64,000 nucleotides of DNA. Origin: Elymus sibiricus. Its lineage: Eukaryota > Streptophyta > Magnoliopsida > Poales > Poaceae. The notes under the pieces were generated by a model. That model was not told where the DNA came from. It was given only the letters and a program-made list of their open reading frames with translations, and did no database searches. This document shows positions 55,654 to 64,000 of the stretch, piece by piece; positions within the stretch are counted from its first letter, which is position 1, and each line of letters starts with the position of its first letter. A program made the translations under genes and the position numbers. The stretch lies in the NCBI GenBank assembly GCA_039707655.1, contig CM077676.1, positions 374,794,114-374,858,113 of the forward strand, written 5' to 3'.

Positions 55654-58574
55654 TGTAACACCCCTATGTAATGAGCTACAGTGATCCTCATGATTATGGT
55701 TAGTCACTTTGGTTTGCAATGCTTGATCACTATGGATTCATATCTCATTTCAAATTCCATCACTGAATTCAAATTCAAATTGCAAGTGAAATTTGAAGTT
55801 GCACAAAAGTAGCTGCAAAATAGTTCATCATTTAGCAAATATTCCATAACAATTATTTGTTAAGGAAAACAACATCACCACAATGCTGAAATGGGCTATA
55901 GCAATTAAAACAGTGCCAAATCAGCATTTTTAAATGCCTTTTTATTTATGAAAACTTCAAATCAATTCAAACCTCTCCCAAACTTTTTGTGACTGTGCAT
56001 AAAAATGCAATTGTAATTATGAGCAAAGCTCCATATTTTTGCAAAGTCATCTGATGCATTTTTAAAATGCAAATACTGGTTGAAGTATTTATCAGAGAAA
56101 AAGAAAAGGAAAAAGGCCTAGGGCCACTGTGCACTTAGGCCTACACAGCGCCAGTGCAGCCTGGTCCGGCCCACCTCGGCCTTCCTCCTTGCTCCCGCTC
56201 TCTCTCCTATGTGTGTCGACGCCGTGCGCGCCCGAGCCGGCGATGGCCATGCGTCGGCCATCCCCCGGCGCCGTGGCTGCCGTGGGGGGATAAGATCGAC
56301 ATCAGGGCACCCCCAGGCGAACCCTAGCCCCCACTTTCCCCTCTCCCTCGCTCGCTCTCCTCTCCTCAGTACGCGCTCGACACGGTCGTCGCCGTCGCCG
56401 CGTCGATCCCGCGGCCACCGTCCGCCTCTCGCCTCGCCACCGTGTCCGCTCGCTCCGCTGTCGTCCGCTACGCCCTCCGGTGCCACCCGTTGGAGCTTGG
56501 AGCCACTGCATCGCCACCACGCACAATTCTTCCTCCTCGGATCGCCGGAGCTCCACCGCTTCGATTCGCCGCCGTCTGCAACTCCTAAACCCCCCCACGG
56601 CCACTGTGTGCCACCCGGTGAGCACCCGCGTCGACCCCCTCACTCCCCTGCTCTTCTCCGTGCCCATAGCCGTCCCCATGCTCATCGGTGCCGTCCATGT
56701 CGCTGTCGTGCTCACTGCCTTTGCCGCTCGCGTTCAAGCCCCGTGTGATGCTCCTGGAGCTCCTAGGAGTCCAACGAGCCCACACACGCGCCCTCCCACG
56801 CCCCGTAGCAACGTACTCGACCTCGCCCGAACTCCGGCGCCCGCCCGCGAGCTCGCCGCCGTCGAGTCAGACCACCGCAGTCCCTGCCACGATCACCACC
56901 CGACACGGCGTCGTCCGCTCGTTCGAACGCGCCGTCGCGCGCGCCAAATTGCCCTCTGTAGACAAATTCCGATGAGGTCTGAGGCGCGCTGCCGTGCTTT
57001 TTGGTCGCCGAAGTTCTCTCCGGTGCCGGAGATGACGTAGCCGGCTCTGGGGCCCACCCTAGGTCACTGCAGGTGGGTCCCATAGGCCCCGTTGACCACG
57101 TTGACCCAGTCAACGTGCTGACTGGGCAGCCCCTAGTCACTGACATGTGGACCCCACGTGTTAATTAACTATTTTTATAATTAAACTTAATCTGTTAATA
57201 AAGTGTGTCACTGACAAGTGGGTCCCACCTAGCTAATTAACCCGTTAGATTAATTTAACTCTGTTAGTTACTAACAGTCACTGACTTGTGGGGCCCTAGC
57301 ACTGTTTAAATGTATAGGGCCGGCCCAGTCAGCTGCTGAGTCAGCAGCTCGTCCCACCAGTCAGCCTCTGCTGACTGGGAGTTGACTCAGTCAACTCGGC
57401 CCACCAGTCAGCCTCTGCTGACTGGGTACAACTCTGGGTGCACTTAGCATTTACTATTTTGGATAATTCGAATTAAAAATAATCAGTAAATTCTAGAAAT
57501 TGTTTAAATCTTTGAAAAATCATATAAAATAATCCGTAACTCGGATGAAAATGTTTTCTATATGAAAAATGATCAGAAAAATAAGACAAATCCGAATATG
57601 CCATACATATACTTGCCACACCCCTCCAGCACTGCAAACATGGAACATTCCCCTCTGGATCGTCTGTCCGATAATTGCCTAAAGCCGGGAAAATATCTGG
57701 GAATATTTTCCCGCTCCGTCCGAAACACTTAGCACTGCATTAGGTCAACCCCAACACATCATATTGCCATGTCATGCATTGTGATGCATTTGTTTGCTTT
57801 GTATTTATTGTTTCTTCCCCCTCTTCTCTCCGGTAGACTCCGAGAGCGACGTGGCCCCTGAGTACAACTACGTCGCAGACGCCCAGCCTCTTTCAGCAGA
57901 GCTTCCAGGTAAGCAAAAACCCCTTGATCATTCCTATATCGCCCATTCTTTCTCTCTCGTGCTTGCATTAGATTTTGCTACTGTGTTCTATAGCTCCTAT
58001 TCTGATGCATAGCCTGTTTTTGTAACCCGCTGTTGATACTTTGCCTGTTGTCCCAAATGCTTAGTATAGGCTGATTAGTGATCCATCAGTGGCCCCACAC
58101 CCTTGTCCGTGTTGCCATGCTTTGCTTCCGGATGCTTCGATCAACGTGGTCGACGTGCAGAGGCCGATACATCACCGCACACCCCCTTAGTTGTATGACT
58201 CTGCAGATCTAATATCGTGTGCCGAGGGTGACCTCCTATCTCACTCCAGATGATATCTCTGTAGCGTAGCTAGTCGGTTGTGGGTTATCGAGGGTGATTC
58301 CTCTTTCAGCACCTCCGATGATGCCTCTGTCGTGCAGCCCCTCAAGTGTGACCCCATCGAGGGTGATTCCTCCAAGTTCACCGTGATGGATACATCGAGT
58401 TGGAATCCATCGAGGGTGATTCCTTGGATTTCCCCCTTGATGTTACGGACACACTGTTACCTTACAGTGTTGCCCCTTTTAACTGTTACTGCGGGACTGA
58501 AGGGACAGGCGATACCACCTCGGTAGAGGTGGACCTGAGTTCCCGATAGTCTCTTGATAAGTCAGGTCGACCCC

Positions 58575-60260
58575 GAGGGTGATACGTCTCCAACGTATCG
58601 ATAATTTATGAAGTATTCATGCCATGTTTATTATAGTTTTGTATGATTTTGGTGCACTTTTATATGGCTTTTATATGATTTTCTTGGACTAACATATTGA
58701 CCTAGTGCCCAGTGCCAGTTCATGTTTTCTGCTTGTTTTTGGTTTTCCAGAAAATCTATATCAAATGAAGTCCAAATGCAGCGAAACTTTTTGACGATTT
58801 TTTCTGGAACATAAGAGACACTAGAAGCTTCGGGTGGTGGCCAGAAGACCCACAGGGGCCCCACGAGCCACCAGGGCGCGCCACCCCCGAGGTGCCCTGG
58901 TGCCTCGTGGGTCCCCTGTGGCCCTTCTTCGCGTGATTCCAATGCCAAAAAATCATATATATTCAGAAACCCCCGAAAGTTAACCTAGATGAGTTTTTAC
59001 GCCGCCGCAAGCCTGTGTACCTCCATGATCTCATCTACAGCCCTTTTCCGGCACTCTGCCGGAGGGGGGAATCATCACCGGAGGCCATCTTCATCATCCC
59101 GGCGGTCTCCATGACGAGGAGGGAGTAGTTCACTCTCGGGGCTGAGGGTTTGTACCAGTAGCTATGTGTTTTATCTCTCTCTCTCTCACGTTCTTGATTT
59201 GGCACGATCTTGATGTACCGCGAGCTTTGTTAATATAGTTGGATCATATGGTGTTTCTTCCCTCTCTATCCTTGTTGTGATGAATTGAATCTTTTCCCTT
59301 TGAGGTTTCGTTATTGTCGGATTGAATATTTCAGATTTGAGAAGACTTGATGTATGTCTTGCATATGAATACCCGTGGTGACAATGGGTTATTATATTGA
59401 TTCACTTGATATATGTTTGGGCACTCAACTCGCGGATTCCCGCGGTGACATTGGGGTAATCTATGCATATGGGTTGATGCACGTTTTCATTATCTTTTCT
59501 CCGATAGAAACTTTGGGGTGCTCCTTGGAGTTCTTTGTGTTGGATTGAATATTATGAATCTGAAGTTGTTTGATGCATATCGAATAATCAACTCACGGAT
59601 ACTTGTGGTCACATTGGAGTATCTAGGTGACATTAGGGTTGGTTGATGTGTTTCATATGGTGTTATTTTAGTACGAACTCTAGGGCTATTCGTGACACTT
59701 ATAGGGATGGCTCAATAGATTGATCGGAAAGGATAACTTTGAGGTGGTTTCGTACCCTACAACAATTTCTATCTTATGTTCTCCGCTAATAGGAACTTTG
59801 GAGTGATTCTTTGTCGCATGTTGAGGGATTGTTATATGATTCAACTATGTTAGCACTGTTGAGAGATTGCACTAGTGAGAGTATGAACCCTAGGCCTTGT
59901 TTCTAAGCATTGCAATACCGTTTGTGCTCAGTTTTATCACTTGCTACCTTGCTGTTTTTTTATTTTCATATTACAAAAACCTATATCTACTATCAATGCT
60001 ACACTTGTATCACCATCTCTTCGCCGAACTAGTGCACCTATACAATTTGCCATTGTATTGGGTGTGTTGGGGACACAAGATATTTGTTGTATTTGATTGC
60101 AGGGTTGTTTGAGAGAGACCATCTTCATCCTACGCGTCCCACGGATTGATAAACCTTAGGTCATCCACTTGAGGGAAAATTGCTACTGTCCAACGAAACT
60201 CTGCGCTTGGAGGCCCAACACGAGTCTACAAGAATAAGTTGTGTAGTAGCCATCAGAGGG
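58575..60260 (+). mobile_element. solo LTR with TGATACGTCTCC...CATCA ends, nested
   Basis: Element 58580-60255 (1676 bp) with a perfect target duplication GAGGG at 58575-58579 and 60256-60260. The start TGATACGTCTCCAACGTATC and the end GTGTAGTAGCCATCA are those of a widespread Triticeae LTR family; I do not name it. An internal hairpin (58849-58922, arms CCACAGGGGCCCCACGAG and its near complement) is part of the family. No internal domain, so a solo LTR. Confidence 0.85.
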
Positions 60261-60365
60261 GTACCCGCGAGAGATGTGAAGTCGGGTTGACCGTGAGGGT
60301 ACCCGCGAGAGATGTGAAGTCGGGTTGACCGTGAGGGTACCCGCGAGAGATGTGAAGTCGGGCAG
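60261..60365 (+). repeat. 38-bp tandem repeat, ~2.8 copies
   Basis: GTACCCGCGAGAGATGTGAA starts at 60261, 60299 and 60337, an exact 38-bp period. The last copy diverges after GTCGGG. It directly abuts the nested solo LTR's target site. Confidence 0.9.
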
Positions 60366-61639
60366 ACCGCCCCAGGAGAGGGATGGGCCTGGCCCTTGCC
60401 GTAAGTCCGTGAGACGGGGCGACAGGAGCACTGATCGTCACCGCACGCTCCCAACACACTAATGGGATTGGATATATGATCAGAGATGGCCTCCGGCCTT
60501 TTTCGCACTAACCACCACGCGGGATAAGTTATGGGCACTTGGCGTCGTACGATTCTCCCGAAAGCTCTGTTAGACGTCCAGTTCAGCATTGCGGCACGGC
60601 TGGGTCGGCGCCATCCAGGACAGAGGTGGTGCCTGGGTCCGCCCTGCTCGCAACGACCCGGAGTGCTTAGGACGATTGGCCCATGACCCCTTCGCACTTA
60701 GGATGTAGACCGGCGGGGACCCCTCTGCGGAGCCTAGGTAGGACTACATCATGTCGATCAGCCGAGGCTGGGCATGACCCGGAAAAGTGTGTCCGGCCAG
60801 AGTTAATCGAGCGTGTTGGGTAAATTGGTGCACCCGGCCCTGCAGGGAAGTATATCTATTCGAATAGCCGTGTCCACGGTAATGGACGCTCAGAGAGTAT
60901 CCCGATCTACTACAACTAGAATTGGATACCTATGTTACTTAATTAATATGTTAGCTCCGGGATTGCTTTCTCACAGGGTGTCGAGGAAGGATCTCTGGGC
61001 ATTGCTATTATATAATTATTGCTTTATTATATGCTAATCTGCACTCTTCTAATGCTGCACGACGCTGCAAGATGCTAGTCTTCGATAGGCTAGGCCTTCC
61101 CTTCTATTCTGGCATCTCTGCAGTTTAGTCCATAGATACAGTCCCTTCCCTTTGCTACCGATGCATACTTAGCATAGATCTGATGTAAGTCTTGTGAGTA
61201 CTTTGGATGAGTACTCACGGTTGCTTTGCTACCCCTTTTTTCCCCTACCCGATTGCTGCTACCAGACGACGGAGCCCAGGAGCCGGAGATCCTCGATGGC
61301 GCCTACTACTACGTGGAGACCGACGACCAGGAGTAGTTTAGGAGGCTCCCAGGCAGAAGGCTTGCGCCTTTTCAATCTATATGCCGTTGTTTTGCTCGGC
61401 CTTCTTAAGGCAAACTTGACTAATTATGTTTGTACTCAGATACTGATGCTTCCGCTGACTCTTGTGTAATCGAGCTTATGTATTCGAGCCCTCGAGGCCC
61501 CTGGCTTGTAATATAAAGCTTGTATTGTTTTATTTTGTGTCTAGAGTTGTGTTGTGATATCTTCCCGTGAGCCTCTGGGCTTGATCGTGCGCATTTGCGT
61601 ATATGATTGTTGCACGATTGAGTCTGGGGCGTCACAAGT

Positions 61640-61652
61640 TGGTATCAGAGCC
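61640..61652 (+). other. primer-binding site
   Basis: TGGTATCAGAGCC, three bases after the LTR end, complementary to the 3' end of initiator-Met tRNA as usual for Ty3/gypsy elements. Confidence 0.85.
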
Positions 61653-61984
61653 GACTGCATGTAGGAAGCCCCTTTCCAACCTTGGCCGAAGTTGAGTCTA
61701 GTCTTTGAAAAACTATTTTACTAACTATGTTGTGTGGCTTATGGGCACACATCGCAAATGGATGGGATTAGGATCTTTTATTCCTCTCCTTTACTCTGGG
61801 ATTCTGATTTCTCTTCTTTTCGGGTTAAAGATTTTGCTAACTCTAACATTAGGTTCTCGTGTTCACATCCACCCAGAGAGCTGGATTACCTGCAACTATT
61901 TCATTAAATGTCTGACACATCATACACATACTGACTTTTGACATCTTTGAACTCCTTGACCTTAAGGAGGAAATCGATAAATCA

Positions 61985-64000
61985 CTCCGCAAGGTTCCAT
62001 TCGTCCAAGTTCCTCTGCTTGGGGAGCACCTTCTCTCTTTGTTAAGAAGAAGGATGGTACAAACCGGTTGGTCCAAGATTACCGACCTATCAACCAGGCA
62101 ACAATTCAGAACAAATATCCGCTTCCTCAGATCAACGATCTGTATGATCAACTTGCTGGATCTTCAGTATTCTCTAAACTCGATCTGAGGTTGGGTTACC
62201 ACCAGATCCGAGTTCGTGAAGAGGATATTCCGAAGACCGCTTTCGTTACTCGCTATGGTTCATACGAGTACACCGTTATGTCTTTTGGTTTAACCAATGC
62301 TCCAGTAACATTCTCTCGATTGATGAACTATATCTTCATGGAATACCTCAACAAGTTCGTCGTGGTTTATCTGGATGATATCCTTGTGTATTCCAAGAAT
62401 AAAGAAGAACATGCTGAACATCTTCGTCTTGTACGGGAAAAAGCTTCGAGAGCATCAGCTATATGCCAAATATTCCAAGTGTGAATTCTAGTTATCCGAA
62501 GTGACCTACCTTGGTCATGTGATTTCCAAGGATGGTATTGCTGTCAACCCAGAGCGAGTTCAGGCAATTCTTGACTGGACTCGCCCGAAGAATGTCAAGC
62601 AAGTGAGAAGTTTTCTCGGACTCGCCAGCTATTGCCGCCATTTTGTCGAGAACTTTTCCAAGATTGCCAAGCCTCTGACTGATCTGCTTCACAAAGGCGT
62701 TAAGTTTGAGTGGACAAAAAAATGTCAGGAAAGTTTCCAAACACTCAAGGACAAGTTGACATCTGCCCCAGTGCTTGCTCCTCCAGATTCTCGCAAGGGC
62801 TTAGTGACTTATTGCGACGCATCCCGTCAAGGATTAGGCTGTGTCCTAATGCAAGAGCGCAAAGTGATTGCTTATGCCTCACGACAGTTGCGTCCTCATG
62901 AAGAGAACTACCCAGTTCATGATCTCGAACTTGCTGCAGTTATTTATGCACTGAAGTTATGGCGACATTACCTTCTTGGTAATCGGTGCGAGATCTACAC
63001 GGATCATCAAAGTCTGAAGTATTTGTTTACTCAGCCGGATCTGAATCTCCGTCAACAGAGATGGATGGAAGCAATTACGGACTACGACTGCGGTATTTCA
63101 TATACCCCTGGCAAAGCTAATGTAATGGCTGATGCTTTGAGTCGCAAGTCTTATTGCAACAATCTCATGGTTCAGCGAGCTCAACCCCTTCTTTACGAAG
63201 AACTTCACAAGTTGAACCTTCATATTGTTCCACAGGGTTCTCTCAATACCCTTTTCATGGAACCAACTCTCGAGAAAGCTATTAAGTCTGCGCAAGCAAA
63301 AGACGCTGAAGTTGATCAGATGAAAAGGGAACTTGCTTTTGAGAAAGCCAGAGATTTCTCGATTGCTGAAGATGGAACATTGTACTTCAGAGATCGCCTT
63401 GTGGTACCCCAGTTCGAACTTATGATAGATAAGGTTATGAAAGAGGCACATGATACACCACTGTCTATTCATCCGGGTAGTACCAAGATGTATCACGACA
63501 TTCGTCAAAGGTACTGGTGGTCTAAAATGAAGCAAGACATTGCTCGCTATGTTGCTGAATGTGACATATGCCGTCACGTCAAAGCAGAACATCAAAAACC
63601 TGTTGGACTTCTGCAACCGCTTCCTATCCCTGAATGGAAATGGGACAAGGTTCAAATGGATCTCATCACTGGCCTTCCCAGGTCCCAAAAGGGTCACGAT
63701 TCAATTCTTGTCGTCATTGATCAATTGTCCAAAGTTGCACACTTTCTGCCAGTCAAGGAGACAATCACCACTAGTCAGTTAGCAGACTTGTATATCTCCA
63801 GAATTGTGACACTCCACGGTATTCCGAAGGAGATCAGTTCAGACCATGGCAGCCTCTTCACCTCAAAGTTCTGGGAAAGTTTCCAAGAAGCTATGGGAAC
63901 TCATATAACCTGGAGCACAGCTTATCATCCCCAGTCCCAAGGTCAAGTTGAACGAGTTAACTAAGTGCTTGAAGATATGCTACGTGCTTGTGTCATCTCA
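61985..64000 (+). pseudogene. pol of the long-LTR gypsy element (frameshifts and stops)
   Basis: Reverse transcriptase begins near 61985 ([41 protein letters not shown]). A lost base near 62000 and an added A near 62440 shift the frame, and a TAG follows near 62490. From 62501 the frame is open: [11 protein letters not shown], RNase H ([22 protein letters not shown]), the integrase HHCC finger (two His around [12 protein letters not shown], then CDICRHVK) and core ([28 protein letters not shown]) with all three acidic residues. A TAA at about 63962 ends it again. The first part of pol and all of gag are missing. Confidence 0.8.

Larger units (their letters stand above)
55654..61636 (+). repeat. 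5' LTR of the long-LTR gypsy element (with nested solo LTR)
   Basis: Starts TGTAACACCCCTATG and ends GGGGCGTCACA. It shares blocks with the solo LTR at 26824-30452. The GC-rich part at 56130-57050 gives random long frames. A 1676-bp solo LTR is nested at 58580-60255. Confidence 0.85.
55654..64000 (+). mobile_element. Ty3/gypsy element (long TGTAACACCCC LTR), internally deleted, 3' end outside window
   Basis: 5' LTR 55654-61636, then a primer-binding site, then only about 350 bp before reverse-transcriptase sequence. Gag and protease are therefore deleted. Pol runs to the window end. The LTR size (about 4.3 kb without the nested insertion) and the RNase H to integrase text suggest a Tekay-like chromovirus; the clade is an inference because the chromodomain would lie beyond the window. 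Confidence 0.75.

Noticed and set aside
56118..57146. Several 120-186 residue frames on both strands
   Set aside because: Inside the GC-rich part of the 5' LTR at 55654. No motif; overlapping frames on both strands signal composition, not coding.
60161..60697. 178-residue minus-strand frame with repeated TSHLSRVPS-like text
   Set aside because: The protein repeat is just the 38-bp tandem DNA repeat read in frame, within an LTR.

Overview
This is a stretch of a grass nuclear genome, most likely Triticeae (wheat, Aegilops, barley or rye). The case rests on content: nested Ty3/gypsy LTR elements, a Stowaway MITE, very long LTRs starting TGTAAC, a solo LTR with TGATACGTCTCC...CATCA ends, intron-containing genes with GT..AG junctions, and plant-specific families (F-box/FBD, FAR1/FHY3, B3). 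There is no sign of a bacterial or organellar genome. Species is inferred, not proved.

Layout. (1) 1-11.7 kb: a cluster of F-box/LRR/FBD genes, all broken where they can be judged. Copy 1 is on + and enters from the left edge. Copy 2 (-, 3159-5118) and copy 3 (+, 9096-11055) are inverted duplicates sharing a nonsense codon. Copy 4 (-, 6428-8271) sits between them. Two 5' relics lie near 5.4 and 11.5 kb. (2) 13.3-25.5 kb: a divergent pair, a FAR1/MULE-transposase-like gene (-) and a transposon-type gene ending in a Ulp1-like domain (+). Both carry stops or frameshifts. (3) 26.8-30.5 kb: an antisense solo LTR with perfect target duplication. (4) 30.6-45.4 kb: two apparently intact Werner-type 3'-5' exonuclease-like genes (-) on a duplicated segment. 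They are separated by a ~4.4 kb solo LTR that itself carries a Reina-like 5.5 kb chromovirus. (5) 47.0-51.5 kb: two tail-to-tail double-B3 genes with identical lengths for exons 1-3, A intact and B broken. (6) 52-55.6 kb: a hairpin, AT-rich short-period arrays, a LINE RNase H fragment and an Athila-type pol fragment. (7) 55.65 kb to the end: a Ty3/gypsy element (+) with a ~4.3 kb 5' LTR (nested solo LTR inside), primer-binding site, deleted gag/protease and broken pol.

The most unusual feature is a degenerate satellite-like repeat of about 100 bp, rich in CACGRCCGTG palindromes. It fills most non-gene, non-retrotransposon space from 2.4 to 50.2 kb. Its freshest copies (32.49-32.75 and 42.90-43.09 kb) have a clear 99-100 bp period. 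It runs in one orientation at 5.5-12.6 kb and in the opposite one from 25.7 kb on, so the FAR1/Ulp1 pair is flanked by inverted arrays. The F-box, FAR1, Ulp1-like, exonuclease-like and B3 genes look like islands in this repeat. This could be one or more very large old DNA transposons with captured genes, or a gene-bearing satellite domain. Most genes are decayed; the two exonuclease-like genes and B3 gene A are the only long reading frames without visible damage.
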